NCBI GenBank assembly: GCA_028710525.1
Contig: JAQTTY010000008.1
Coordinates: forward strand, 1 to 64,000
Reading direction: 5' to 3'
DNA from: Gallionella sp.
Lineage (GTDB): Bacteria; Pseudomonadota; Gammaproteobacteria; Burkholderiales; Gallionellaceae
DNA length: 64,000 nt
Both the position numbers and the translations under genes were made by a program. The notes under the pieces are model-generated. The model was not told where the DNA came from, made no database searches, and worked only from the letters and a program-made list of their open reading frames with translations. Below are positions 8,428-17,468 of this stretch, piece by piece (positions within the stretch are counted from its first letter, which is position 1; every line of letters begins with the position of its first letter).

Positions 8428-9894
8428 ATGCATCCTCGCTTGACCGACACCGCACTCCTCAGTGCCTTGCGTGGCTTTTTGCCCGCCGAATCTATCCTTG
8501 ATGATGTCGAGGATATGCAGCCGTTCGAGTGCGATGGGCTGTCGGTTTATCGTCAGTTACCCATGCTGGTGGTGTTGCCCGAGACGGTGGAGCAGGTGCA
8601 ACAGGTCATGCGTCTATGCCACGAGCACAAGGTGCCGGTGGTGGCGCGCGGCGCGGGCACGGGGCTTTCGGGCGGCGCGCTGCCCCTTGCGAGCGGCGTG
8701 CTGCTCAGTCTCGCAAAATTCAAACGTATCCTCAGCATAGACCCGCACAACGCACAGGCCACAGTCCAACCCGGCGTGCGCAACCTCGCAATCTCTGAAG
8801 CCGCTGCCCCCTACGGTCTCTATTACGCCCCCGACCCTTCCTCGCAGATCGCCTGCACCATAGGCGGCAATGTCGCGGAGAATTCCGGCGGCGTGCATTG
8901 TTTGAAATACGGTCTGACTGTACATAACGTGCTGATGGTGAAGATCGTCACCATGGACGGCGAACTGCTGGAGATCGGCGCGCCAACATTGGATGCGCCC
9001 GGCTATGACTTGCTTGCGCTGATGTGCGGCTCAGAAGGTATGTTGGGCGTGATCGTGGAAGTGACAGTCAAACTCTTGGCCAAACCAGAACGCGCGCAGG
9101 TGGTGTTGGCCGCGTTCAACGATGTGGCGCAAGCCGGTGCGGTGGTCGGCGCCATCATCTCGGCCGGCATCATCCCCGCCGGACTAGAGATGATGGACAG
9201 GCTGGCAATACAAGCGGCGGAAGATTTTGCGCATGCTGGCTACCCGCGCGACGCCGAAGCCATCTTGCTGTGCGAACTAGACGGCAGCAATGCCGAAGTC
9301 TCTGAATACATCATGGCGGTGCGCAAGCTGCTCACTGACAGCGGCGCGACCGAGGTGCGCACGGCGGTGGACGAGGCTGAGCGGCAACTATTCTGGAAGG
9401 GCCGCAAATCGGCCTTCCCCGCGGTGGGCCGCATCTCACCCGACTACTACTGCATGGATGGCACTATCCCGCGCCGCCAGTTACCACATGTGTTGCAGCA
9501 GATTAGCGACTGGTCCAAAGAATACGGCCTCGCTGTGGCCAACGTGTTCCATGCCGGCGACGGCAATCTGCATCCGCTCATCTTGTTCGATGCCAATCAG
9601 CCCGGCCAACTAAAGCTTACTGAAGAATTCGGTCAGCGCATCTTGCGTCTGTGTGTGGAGGTGGGCGGCACCATCACCGGCGAGCACGGCGTGGGCATAG
9701 AGAAGATAGACCAGATGTGCGTGCAGTTTCAAACGCTGGAGTTGCAGCAGTTCCATGCCATCAAGCATGCCTTTGATCCTGACGCGTTGCTCAATCCTGG
9801 CAAGGCCGTGCCCAGCTTGCATCGCTGCGCCGAGTTTGGCGCGATGCATGTACACGATGGCCAACTCGCCCATCCCGAACTGGAGCGCTTTTGA
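8428..9894 (+). CDS. glcD: Glycolate oxidase subunit GlcD (FAD-linked)
   Basis: 488 residues. An FAD-binding PCMH domain (about 40-220) carries VVARGAGTGLSGGA and GGNVAENSGGVHCLKYG; the C-terminal FAD-linked oxidase cap has NVFHAGDGNLHPLI and the closing TGEHGVGIEK. With GlcE and GlcF it oxidises glycolate to glyoxylate and passes electrons to the respiratory chain. Its TGA overlaps the glcE ATG by one base. With the downstream aminotransferase it forms a glycolate salvage route, which in a CO2 fixer would handle the product of Rubisco oxygenation; that purpose is inference. Confidence 0.95.
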   Translation: MHPRLTDTALLSALRGFLPAESILDDVEDMQPFECDGLSVYRQLPMLVVLPETVEQVQQVMRLCHEHKVPVVARGAGTGLSGGALPLASGVLLSLAKFKRILSIDPHNAQATVQPGVRNLAISEAAAPYGLYYAPDPSSQIACTIGGNVAENSGGVHCLKYGLTVHNVLMVKIVTMDGELLEIGAPTLDAPGYDLLALMCGSEGMLGVIVEVTVKLLAKPERAQVVLAAFNDVAQAGAVVGAIISAGIIPAGLEMMDRLAIQAAEDFAHAGYPRDAEAILLCELDGSNAEVSEYIMAVRKLLTDSGATEVRTAVDEAERQLFWKGRKSAFPAVGRISPDYYCMDGTIPRRQLPHVLQQISDWSKEYGLAVANVFHAGDGNLHPLILFDANQPGQLKLTEEFGQRILRLCVEVGGTITGEHGVGIEKIDQMCVQFQTLELQQFHAIKHAFDPDALLNPGKAVPSLHRCAEFGAMHVHDGQLAHPELERF

Positions 9895-10949
9895 TGAGCG
9901 ACCTCAGCCTAGATTTGCAGCAACAGGTGCTCGCCTCTATCCATGACGGCGAACCGCTATATATCCGTGGCAGCGGCAGCAAAGTATTCCTCGCCAACCA
10001 TAGTGCCGCGACGCGAACACTTGCTGTCAGCACACATCGCGGCATCATCGAATACGACCCACGCGAACTAGTGATCACCGCACGCAGCGGCACGCCGCTG
10101 ACCGAGCTGGAATCAGCACTCGCAGATGCCGGACAGATGCTGGCTTTCGAGCCGCCACACTTCGGCGCGGGCGCAACATTGGGCGGTACCATCGCCTGCG
10201 GACTGTCCGGCCCGCGTCGTCCGCATAGCGGCGCGGCGCGCGACTTTGTGTTGGGTTGCAAGCTGCTCAACGGGCGCGGCGAGATACTACGCTTCGGCGG
10301 ACAGGTGATGAAAAACGTAGCAGGTTACGACGTGTCACGGCTGATGACAGGCGCGCATGGCACGCTAGGCGTGTTGCTAGAGCTAAGCCTCAAAGTGTTG
10401 CCGCGCCCCGCCGCCAGCGTCACGCTGTCGCACGAATGTAGCGCAGCCGAAGCCATCGCTTATATGAGCAGCTTGCTAGGTCTGCCCTATCCCGTAGACG
10501 GTGTGTGCTACGACGGCGAGCATTGTCATGTGCGTGTCTCGGGCAGTGCGCAAGCGGTACACGATGCGCGCAACAAGATACCCGGCGAAGTGTTGCCCAA
10601 CCCTGAACGCTACTGGGAAAAGTTGCGCGAACATACCCTGCCTTTTTTCCATCATCACGGCACGCTGTACCGCGTGATGGTGAAACCGGCCACGCCGCAT
10701 CTGCCCATCAAAGGCTCTTGGCTGCTGGATTGGGGCGGCGCACAACGCTGGCTGTATAGCGAAGAGGACTTGGCCACGATACGTCATCAGGTCGCCCTAG
10801 CTGGCGGCCATGTGTCGGTGTTCCGTGGCCCAGCCACCGCGCGCTTCCAACCGCTGCCCACCGCCGCTTTGAATCTGCACCGCCGCATCAAAGCCGGCTT
10901 CGATCCGCATAATCTATTCAACCGCGGCGCACTGTACGCGCAACTCTGA
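9894..10949 (+). CDS. glcE: Glycolate oxidase subunit GlcE
   Basis: 351 residues from ATG 9894, which overlaps the glcD stop (TGATG); a TTG three bases earlier is possible but less likely. It has one FAD-binding domain with LYIRGSGSK, FGAGATLGGTIACGLSGPRRP near 90-110, GQVMKNVAGYDVSRLMTGAHGTLGV and a short C-terminus with GFDPHNLFNRG. It lacks the large oxidase cap of GlcD, as usual for GlcE. It is the second flavoprotein subunit of the membrane-associated glycolate oxidase complex. Confidence 0.93.
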   Translation: MSDLSLDLQQQVLASIHDGEPLYIRGSGSKVFLANHSAATRTLAVSTHRGIIEYDPRELVITARSGTPLTELESALADAGQMLAFEPPHFGAGATLGGTIACGLSGPRRPHSGAARDFVLGCKLLNGRGEILRFGGQVMKNVAGYDVSRLMTGAHGTLGVLLELSLKVLPRPAASVTLSHECSAAEAIAYMSSLLGLPYPVDGVCYDGEHCHVRVSGSAQAVHDARNKIPGEVLPNPERYWEKLREHTLPFFHHHGTLYRVMVKPATPHLPIKGSWLLDWGGAQRWLYSEEDLATIRHQVALAGGHVSVFRGPATARFQPLPTAALNLHRRIKAGFDPHNLFNRGALYAQL

Positions 10950-10950
10950 C

Positions 10951-12165
10951 ATGCAGACCACCCTCACCCCACTACAGATGGAAGCACCCGACATCGCGGA
11001 GGCCAACGCCATCCTGCGCAGCTGTGTGCATTGCGGTTTCTGCACCGCAACCTGCCCCACCTACCAGCTGCTGGGCTCAGAACTGGACGGACCGCGCGGT
11101 CGCATCTATCTCATCAAAGATATGTTGGAGAGCGGCACGGCGACCGACAAGACGCGCTTGCATCTGGATCGCTGCCTAACCTGCCGCGCCTGCGAGACCA
11201 CCTGCCCTTCCGGCGTGCAATACGGACGACTGATCGACATCGGCCGCGAGCTGGTGGAAGAACATGCACCGCGTCCTTTACACCAGACGCTGATGCGCAA
11301 AGCACTGCTGCGCGTACTGCCCTACCCCGCTCGACTGAAAGTGGCACTGGCGCTGGGGCGATTGTTCAAGCCGCTATTGCCCAAACGTTTGGCCAGCAAG
11401 ATACCCGCGCAACAGAGCGCCTTGCCGCCACTCGCGGCGAGCAGCCATGCGCGCCACATGCTGGTGCTAGAAGGCTGCGTGCAACCACTCTCCACGCCCA
11501 ATACCAATGCCGCTGCGGCACGCGTACTAGACCGCTTCGGCATCGCATTGATCAACGCGCCCGCCGCCGGTTGTTGCGGCGCGCTCAACCAACATCTGTC
11601 GGATAGCGCGGGTGCGCGCGACATGATGCGCAACAATATCGATGCCTGGTGGCCCTATGTGGAACGCGGCGCGGAAGCCATTGTGATGAGTGCCAGCGGC
11701 TGCGGCTTGATGGTGAAAGGCTATGGCGCGGCGCTGCGCGATGACGCCAAATATGCTGAGAAGGCAGCGCGCATCAGCGCACTCGCACTCGACTTGGTAG
11801 AGGTGCTCTCCCGTGAAGACCTCAGCGCTTTTGCCCATATCGGACAAGGCTTGCGCGTCGCCTATCACTCTTCCTGCACCCTGCAACACGGTCAGAAATT
11901 GGGCGGCACGGTGGAGTCGCTGCTGCGCAGCTGCGGCTTCGAACTCACCGATGTCGCGAACAGTCATCTCTGTTGCGGCGCAGCTGGCACCTACACACTG
12001 ACCCAACCGGAACTCTCGGAACAACTGTTGGGCAACAAGATTACCGCGCTTGAAGCGGGGCAACCCGAAGTGATCGTCACCGCCAACGTGGGCTGCCAGA
12101 TGCATCTGGCCAGCGCGGGCAAAGTGCCGGTGCGCCATTGGATAGAACTCTTAGCAGCACATTAG
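10951..12165 (+). CDS. glcF: Glycolate oxidase iron-sulfur subunit GlcF
   Basis: 404 residues. Two 4Fe-4S motifs near the N-terminus, CVHCGFCTATCPTY and CLTCRACETTCPSG, are followed by two cysteine-rich CCG domains (AGCCGALNQH near 205 and LCCGAAGTYTL near 345) that bind a further iron-sulfur group in this family. GlcF carries electrons from the flavin subunits to the quinone pool. It begins one base after the glcE stop, so glcDEF is translated as one tight unit. Confidence 0.95.
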   Translation: MQTTLTPLQMEAPDIAEANAILRSCVHCGFCTATCPTYQLLGSELDGPRGRIYLIKDMLESGTATDKTRLHLDRCLTCRACETTCPSGVQYGRLIDIGRELVEEHAPRPLHQTLMRKALLRVLPYPARLKVALALGRLFKPLLPKRLASKIPAQQSALPPLAASSHARHMLVLEGCVQPLSTPNTNAAAARVLDRFGIALINAPAAGCCGALNQHLSDSAGARDMMRNNIDAWWPYVERGAEAIVMSASGCGLMVKGYGAALRDDAKYAEKAARISALALDLVEVLSREDLSAFAHIGQGLRVAYHSSCTLQHGQKLGGTVESLLRSCGFELTDVANSHLCCGAAGTYTLTQPELSEQLLGNKITALEAGQPEVIVTANVGCQMHLASAGKVPVRHWIELLAAH

Positions 12166-12201
12166 TCACACACCATCAACTCAACCTCGAAAGGAAACAG
12201 T

Positions 12202-13383
12202 ATGAGCATCAAATCATTCCACCCGCCGCAGCGCATCCTGATGGGCCCCGGCCCTTCCGACGTGAGCCCGCGCGTACTCGAAGCCATGTCGCGCCCGACA
12301 CTGGGCCACCTCGACCCCGTGTTCGTCGCCATGATGGATGAGATGAAGACGCTGCTGAAATACGCTTTCAAGACCGACAACGAACTGACCATGCCGGTCT
12401 CCGCACCCGGCTCGGCGGGCATGGAGACCTGCTTCGTCAATCTGGTCGAACCTGGCGACAAAGTCATCGTGTGCCAAAACGGCGTGTTCGGTGGACGCAT
12501 GAAAGAGAACGTCGAGCGTTGCGGCGGCACCGCCGTGATGGTGCAGGACGATTGGGGTCGCGCGGTCGATCCACAAAAATTGGAAGACGCACTCAAGGCC
12601 CATCCTGATGCAAAGATCGTCGCCTTCGTGCATGCCGAGACTTCCACTGGCGCACAATCCGATGCCAAGACCCTGGTCGAGATTGCACACAAGCATGGCT
12701 GTCTAGCCATCGTCGATGCGGTCACCTCGTTGGGTGGCACACCGCTCAAGGTCGATGAATGGAAGATAGACGCCATCTATTCCGGCACGCAGAAATGCCT
12801 GTCCTCCACCCCCGGCTTGTCACCCGTGAGCTTCAGCGCTGCTGCGCTGGACAAGGTAAAAAACCGCAAGACCAAAGTACAGAGCTGGTTCATGGACTTG
12901 AACTTGGTGATGGCTTATTGGGGCGGTTCGACCAAGCGCGCCTATCACCACACCGCGCCGATCAACGCGCTGTATGGCCTGCACGAATCACTGGTGATCC
13001 TGCAAGAAGAAGGCATAGAGAACTCTTGGGCGCGCCATCAACGCAACCACCTCGCCCTGCGCGCAGGTTTGGAAGCGATGGGCCTGAGCTTCGTCGTGCC
13101 GGAAGCCGATCGCCTGCCACAACTCAATGCCATCTCCATACCCGACGGTGTAGATGAAGCTGCTGTGCGTTCATTGCTGCTGTCCGACTACAGCCTAGAG
13201 ATCGGCGCAGGCCTGGGCGCGATGGCCGGTAAAGTTTGGCGCATCGGCCTGATGGGCCACGCCAGCAACCCGCGCAACATCCGCACCTGCCTCGCCGCAC
13301 TAGACGACGTATTGGGCCGCATGAACGCCCCGATACAACGTGGCGTAGCAGTCGCCGCAGCTAATAAAAAACTAGCTGGCTGA
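12202..13383 (+). CDS. Alanine/serine-glyoxylate aminotransferase
   Basis: 393 residues, class V PLP aminotransferase. The start has LMGPGPSDVSPRVLEAM, the phosphate-binding part is APGSAGMETC, and the PLP lysine is Lys198 in YSGTQKCLS. It would transaminate glyoxylate to glycine with alanine or serine as donor; sequence alone does not settle the donor. AAAGGAAACAGT precedes the ATG. Lying 36 bases after glcF and before a terminator, it is probably the last gene of a glycolate-to-glycine operon. Confidence 0.92.
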   Translation: MSIKSFHPPQRILMGPGPSDVSPRVLEAMSRPTLGHLDPVFVAMMDEMKTLLKYAFKTDNELTMPVSAPGSAGMETCFVNLVEPGDKVIVCQNGVFGGRMKENVERCGGTAVMVQDDWGRAVDPQKLEDALKAHPDAKIVAFVHAETSTGAQSDAKTLVEIAHKHGCLAIVDAVTSLGGTPLKVDEWKIDAIYSGTQKCLSSTPGLSPVSFSAAALDKVKNRKTKVQSWFMDLNLVMAYWGGSTKRAYHHTAPINALYGLHESLVILQEEGIENSWARHQRNHLALRAGLEAMGLSFVVPEADRLPQLNAISIPDGVDEAAVRSLLLSDYSLEIGAGLGAMAGKVWRIGLMGHASNPRNIRTCLAALDDVLGRMNAPIQRGVAVAAANKKLAG

Positions 13384-13408
13384 TTTTGCGCTGTAGTTCC
13401 AAAAAGTG

Positions 13409-13436
13409 AACCGCCCGATATGGGCGGTTTTATTTT
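13409..13436 (+). terminator. Rho-independent terminator after the glcDEF-aminotransferase operon
   Basis: Stem AACCGCCC (13409-13416) and GGGCGGTT (13422-13429) with a five-base loop, followed by TTATTTT. Confidence 0.9.
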
Positions 13437-13767
13437 GTAACTACTGCACATGTAGCTGACGGGTAAATACACGCTCATTCGCAAGTACGACTGCTCCGTG
13501 CACTTTACAACTATGTAAGGCACTGCGAATTGCCTAGATATTCTGTAATCACCTAAAAATTTTGCTCTGTGATTTAATCTCATCGCATCCAGTTCTGTCC
13601 GCTTTATTTGCACAAGAAACTTCGTTGTGTAGCAATCAATTCAAAATACTTAAGGGATTTGCAAACACAACAGTCAAGCAAGACTACTTAGTTCAAACAT
13701 TAGATGTCAAAATCGCCAGACATCTTGATTTCGTTACTTCGGCGATTAACAGATTGTGGAGATTGAT
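13437..13767. other. Non-coding AT-rich stretch
   Basis: About 330 bases between a terminator and the next lipoprotein gene. An open frame at 13562-13771 lacks a ribosome site and family features and overlaps the next start. I see no repeat, RNA gene or clear promoter. The base composition is lower in GC than the glc operon, like the lipoprotein gene that follows. Confidence 0.5.
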
Positions 13768-14694
13768 ATGAAAACAAGTGCACTATCAATATCGTCAACA
13801 TTCCTCGTCGCAGTACGTACCTCTATTTTGCTGCCATGCCTCGCCTTACTAGCTGCCTGCAACGGATTACCTATAAATACTCCTCCCCCAGACAAACCGC
13901 AGCTAGAGTCCGTAAACCTGCGTGGTCAAAGAGTCTGCGGTACATTCACCAACAGCACCACAACATTTACCTTTGCCTGCGATCCGTTACCAACTTCAAT
14001 AGGGACTGGCTGGCAGCTCACTCCGCTGAAAAAACCACATCCCACCAACCCCAATTGGTCAATCCCCAATAGAGGGGTCGTTTTTACCGTCAGCACGCCG
14101 AGTCTTACTTCAATAGAGGTCGCTTACCGAGCAAGCAGTGGAGCACGTTTTGTCTTGTCACAAGTTTCACCCGGACCAGGCCGGCCTCAAATGCTACAGG
14201 CAGGGCCAAGCGAGGTTGAGGTTACCGCATCTGATAATGGAGTACGAAAGACATGGACTATTGCAGCACAGACAAATGCATGTCTGGAGAAGATGGAGCT
14301 AGAAATCGTCAATATAAACGGTGCAACAAGAAGCGACACCCTGCCAATTCACGTTTTACGTATCCCAGATGAAACACTATGTATATCCTCGCCACCTGTC
14401 GGTAGCGGCACCTCTACTACATTGGGTACATCAAGAACGGATGGAGTGGGGATGGGAACAACCACTGGTACCTCTAGTTCTGGCCCATGCATAGGCGGCA
14501 CGTCTAGGACAATGTTCCAGTTTTGCGAACGCTGCTCTACTTCAGGCGGAACATGGGCGCAATACACAGGAATTGAAAGCTGCTCGCTGTCAGATGCGAT
14601 AGCTGTGATGGGCTATGGGCCAGGGGGCGTGAAGAACGGTGGCTTATGTAGTCTCAGTCAAACTGGTAGCGAAGCTCAATGCGAAGGCCCCTGA
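13768..14694 (+). CDS. Putative lipoprotein, Cys-rich C-terminus, unknown function
   Basis: 308 residues from ATG 13768, with TGGAG six bases upstream; the GTG at 13756 is rejected because it is part of that ribosome site. The N-terminus is a lipoprotein signal with lipobox LAAC, giving an anchored Cys followed by a Pro-rich spacer. The middle is beta-like and Ser/Thr rich. A Gly/Thr/Ser linker near 210-240 leads to a C-terminal segment with several cysteines (PCIGG, FCERCS, ESCSLS, GLCSLS, AQCEG), possibly disulfide bonded. I recognise no family. The lower GC content suggests recent acquisition. Confidence 0.7.
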   Translation: MKTSALSISSTFLVAVRTSILLPCLALLAACNGLPINTPPPDKPQLESVNLRGQRVCGTFTNSTTTFTFACDPLPTSIGTGWQLTPLKKPHPTNPNWSIPNRGVVFTVSTPSLTSIEVAYRASSGARFVLSQVSPGPGRPQMLQAGPSEVEVTASDNGVRKTWTIAAQTNACLEKMELEIVNINGATRSDTLPIHVLRIPDETLCISSPPVGSGTSTTLGTSRTDGVGMGTTTGTSSSGPCIGGTSRTMFQFCERCSTSGGTWAQYTGIESCSLSDAIAVMGYGPGGVKNGGLCSLSQTGSEAQCEGP

Positions 14695-15040
14695 CAAGGG
14701 AACTGTAAAAGTGATTCACGGCTTTATCTAAAATGTAGTCCCACTTTTCATTCAACTCGGAATGGCGCGACCTATGTTGCGCCAGCCGCTGAATTACTAC
14801 CACTTTGACTTGACCACCTTTGTATAAACAATTTCCTTCGCACCCACAGAATTAACCAAATGGAAAAGCTCCGAAGAGTGAGCCAGCTCAACCATAAAAT
14901 GCCAAGCAGAAACAGCCGATGTATCATGGTGCCGTCATGGAAGCATGGCATAAATCACCCGCTGCACACGCGCTACCCAATACAAACCAAGCTGAGTACC
15001 AGAGCAGAGACAACGCCAGCTACACAACAGGGAGCCCAAC
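14695..15040. other. Non-coding stretch before the PAS gene
   Basis: About 345 bases. It contains a weak inverted repeat (TGGCGC at 14763, GCGCCA at 14779) without a T-run. Open frames here (14860, 14919) overlap the next gene in other frames and have no family features. Nothing else is supported. Confidence 0.45.
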
Positions 15041-15634
15041 ATGCCTTACGAACTTTCAGAACTACAAACCAAGCGCCTACAGTCTGTCACACGACTCTTG
15101 ATGGTATTGGCCGGATCGGTCTTCCTCATCGAGTTGCTGGTGATGTTTCTCTTGGACAGCATGCCAGCCATGCCCAAGCTAGCCACTTTCTTGCTCGACT
15201 CGACTTTATTGTCAGCGCTGATCTTCCCGATCTTTTATTTTCTAGTATTTCGGCCACTCTGCCAGAACATCGAAGAACTGAAACGTACCGAAGATGATTT
15301 GCGCCTGGTGTCACTGGTGTTCGAAAGCAAAGACCCCATCCTCATCACCGACACAAAAGGCACCATACTGAAAGCCAACAAGGCCTTCCTAAATTACACG
15401 GGTTACAAACCTGTCGACGTGATCGGCAAGCACACTCGGATGCTCAAGACTGGGCGGTACGGCAAAGAGTATTACAACCAAATGTGGGGGCAGTTGTTGA
15501 ACCACGGTTCGTGGGTAGGCGAGACTCGCATCAAAGATATGCGTGGTCATGAGTTCCCGATTGGGATGGTCATCACCGCCGTCAAGAATGAGCAAAAGGA
15601 AACCACGCATTACGTGGCGATTTACAATCTTTGA
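15041..15634 (+). CDS. Membrane PAS-domain protein lacking an output domain
   Basis: 197 residues with GGAG six bases before the ATG. Two membrane helices (about 18-40 and 50-70) are followed by a linker and one PAS domain (about 85-195) containing PILITDTKGTILKANKAFLNYTGY and GETRIKDMRGHEFPIGMVI. The frame stops at HYVAIYNL, exactly where PAS proteins normally continue with DITERK and a GGDEF, EAL or kinase module. No output domain is encoded downstream. It is either a lone PAS sensor or the N-terminal remnant of a diguanylate cyclase or kinase. Confidence 0.78.
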   Translation: MPYELSELQTKRLQSVTRLLMVLAGSVFLIELLVMFLLDSMPAMPKLATFLLDSTLLSALIFPIFYFLVFRPLCQNIEELKRTEDDLRLVSLVFESKDPILITDTKGTILKANKAFLNYTGYKPVDVIGKHTRMLKTGRYGKEYYNQMWGQLLNHGSWVGETRIKDMRGHEFPIGMVITAVKNEQKETTHYVAIYNL

Positions 15635-15693
15635 AGAGTAGAACAACTTCTGAAGTGTTAAAAAAGTCGCCTATCATTTAGAACAGCAAAACA

Positions 15694-15725
15694 AACAGGG
15701 GTGTGACTCTCGTCACACCCCTGTT
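15694..15725 (-). terminator. Rho-independent terminator after the DAHP synthase gene
   Basis: Perfect 14-bp stem (15694-15707 with 15712-15725) and a TCTC loop. On the minus strand it is followed by TGTTTTG, fitting termination of the gene that ends at 15749. Confidence 0.88.
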
Positions 15726-15748
15726 CAATTCTGCAGCCTAGCTACGAC

Positions 15749-16864
15749 TTACCAGTCTTGTTTCTGACGCAGTGCGACGCGCTTGAGATAAGCATCGCGA
15801 GCGATCTGTACGTCTTCCAAGAAGTAAGGCAATTCTTTGAGCAGCATGGCTTGTGGGCCATCTACCAGCGCCATATTCGGTGCGGGGTGGAAATCCACCA
15901 ACACCATATTGGCGCCAGCCAACACACCTTGCGCAGTGACGTGCATCACGTCGAGGATGCCGTCCGGCGATGATTGTCTAGTGCCAACCGAGTGGGATGG
16001 ATCTACGCAGACGGGCATACGGGTGAGGCGTTTTACGACTGGCACGTGCGCGAAGTCGACCATGTTGCGATGGGGGTCGCCCATATTGGTCTTCATACCA
16101 CGTAGGCCGAACACCACTTTACGGTTGCCTTCGGAAGCTAGGTATTCCGCGGCATTCAGCGATTCATCCAGCGTGATACCGAAGCCTCGTTTGAGCAGCA
16201 CAGGCAACTCGGTCTGACGGCCGACGATCTTGAGCAACTCGAAGTTCTGCGTGTTACGCGTACCGATCTGCAACATCACGCCGGTAGGGTTGCCGGTCTG
16301 GTGCAAAGCTTCCTTGATCTCGTTGAGGTGCGACTCATGGGTGATCTCCATGGCGATGACTTTGATGTCGTACTTACCCGCCAACTCGAACACATAGTTC
16401 AGACAGTTCTTACCGTGGCCTTGGAAGGCATACGGGCTGGTGCGCGGTTTGTAGGCGCCCATGCGGGTGCACTTCTGACCATTATCGCGTACCGCTTTCA
16501 TCATCAGTTCGACGTGCTCGCGATTGTCTACCGCGCATAGTCCAGCGAATACGTTCAGGGTGTCCTGACCGAAGCGCACGCCGTTGTAGTCGAAATGGGT
16601 GTCGCGCTGTTCGTCCTTATGACGACCCAAGATGCGGTACTCCTCGGAGACGCGCACCACGCGCTCTACGCACGGCAGGTTCTTCATCTCGGCGGCATCC
16701 AAAGCCTTGGTATTGCCAATCAGATAGATCTCGGTGAGGGTTTGCTGTGCACCGCGTTCTACATGCACGCGAGTCTGTATGCCTTGCATAGCGGCGAGTT
16801 GCGTAAGCAGCTGTTTGTATTCGGGAGCGTTCTGGTCGACGTTAGCGCCAAGTATCAAGATCAT
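15749..16864 (-). CDS. aroF: 3-deoxy-7-phosphoheptulonate (DAHP) synthase, type I-beta
   Basis: 371 residues. It joins PEP and erythrose 4-phosphate in the first step of the shikimate pathway. The N-terminal 80 or so residues form a ferredoxin/ACT-like regulatory domain as in type I-beta enzymes, followed by the TIM-barrel core with GAYKPRTSPYAFQGHG, LLKRGFG, GLRGMKTN and DPSHSVGTRQ. The metal and phosphate-binding residues in these motifs are present. AAGGAAATACC precedes the ATG. It lies 16 bases after slmA in the argB operon. The symbol follows the TIGR type and may differ between annotations. Confidence 0.9.
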   Translation of the reverse strand: MILILGANVDQNAPEYKQLLTQLAAMQGIQTRVHVERGAQQTLTEIYLIGNTKALDAAEMKNLPCVERVVRVSEEYRILGRHKDEQRDTHFDYNGVRFGQDTLNVFAGLCAVDNREHVELMMKAVRDNGQKCTRMGAYKPRTSPYAFQGHGKNCLNYVFELAGKYDIKVIAMEITHESHLNEIKEALHQTGNPTGVMLQIGTRNTQNFELLKIVGRQTELPVLLKRGFGITLDESLNAAEYLASEGNRKVVFGLRGMKTNMGDPHRNMVDFAHVPVVKRLTRMPVCVDPSHSVGTRQSSPDGILDVMHVTAQGVLAGANMVLVDFHPAPNMALVDGPQAMLLKELPYFLEDVQIARDAYLKRVALRQKQDW

Positions 16865-16880
16865 GGTATTTCCTTAAGTT

Positions 16881-17459
16881 TTATTTATTGAGCAGGATAG
16901 CCAACTGCGCGGGCCACTGCGCCATCGGTTCACGGCTGAAACCGCTCTTGCCGAACTGATGCCAACGACCGATCACATAGCACACCAGCAGATTGGCATG
17001 CGCGCCGACATCGACCGCTTCGCCCATCTCGCCTTGTGTAGCTGCCATGCGCAGCGATTGTTTTAGCGTGGCTTCGATACGGTCCAGCAATTGGTTGATG
17101 CGCACTTGCAAGCGATCATCTTCGTTGACCAGCGCATCGCCGATCAACACACGGGTCATGCCGCGATTCTTTTGCGCGAACACCAGCAGCATGGAGACGA
17201 TAGCTTCAACTTGCTTGAGGCCACTCTTCTCTTCTTGGGTGATCTTGTTGATGAGACCGAACACGGTCTGCTCGATGAACTCGATCAGGCCTTCGAACAT
17301 CTGCGCCTTGCTGGCGAAGTGGCGATACAGCGCTGCCTCGGACAAGTCCAGCTTGGCTGCTAGCGCGGCCGTGGTGATCTTCTCACCCTTGGGCTGTTCC
17401 AGCATGTGCGCAACGGTTTGCAGTATCTGTAGCTTTCTTTCGCCTGGTTTTGCGGCCAT
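16881..17459 (-). CDS. slmA: Nucleoid occlusion factor SlmA (TetR family)
   Basis: 192 residues. An N-terminal TetR helix-turn-helix (about 10-57) with ITTAALAAKLDLSEAALYRHFASKAQMFEGLI is followed by the helical domain that in SlmA meets FtsZ (VLIGDALVNEDDRLQVRINQL; YVIGRWHQFGKSGF). In E. coli SlmA bound to DNA blocks Z-ring assembly over the nucleoid. GAGGAAATAAC precedes the ATG. It follows the nucleotidase gene by nine bases. Confidence 0.92.
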   Translation of the reverse strand: MAAKPGERKLQILQTVAHMLEQPKGEKITTAALAAKLDLSEAALYRHFASKAQMFEGLIEFIEQTVFGLINKITQEEKSGLKQVEAIVSMLLVFAQKNRGMTRVLIGDALVNEDDRLQVRINQLLDRIEATLKQSLRMAATQGEMGEAVDVGAHANLLVCYVIGRWHQFGKSGFSREPMAQWPAQLAILLNK

Positions 17460-17468
17460 GTTATTTCC

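Noticed and set aside
8226-8450. Minus-strand open frame of 74 residues whose stop overlaps the methylase start as ATGA
   Set aside because: Half of it is antisense to glcD, it has no convincing ribosome site or family features, and the hydrophobic stretch could be chance. The junction is suggestive but not enough.
13562-13771. Open frame of 69 residues before the second lipoprotein
   Set aside because: No ribosome site, no family resemblance, and it overlaps the well-supported start at 13768.
14763-14784. Inverted repeat TGGCGC/GCGCCA as a terminator of the lipoprotein gene
   Set aside because: No T-run follows and the stem is short.
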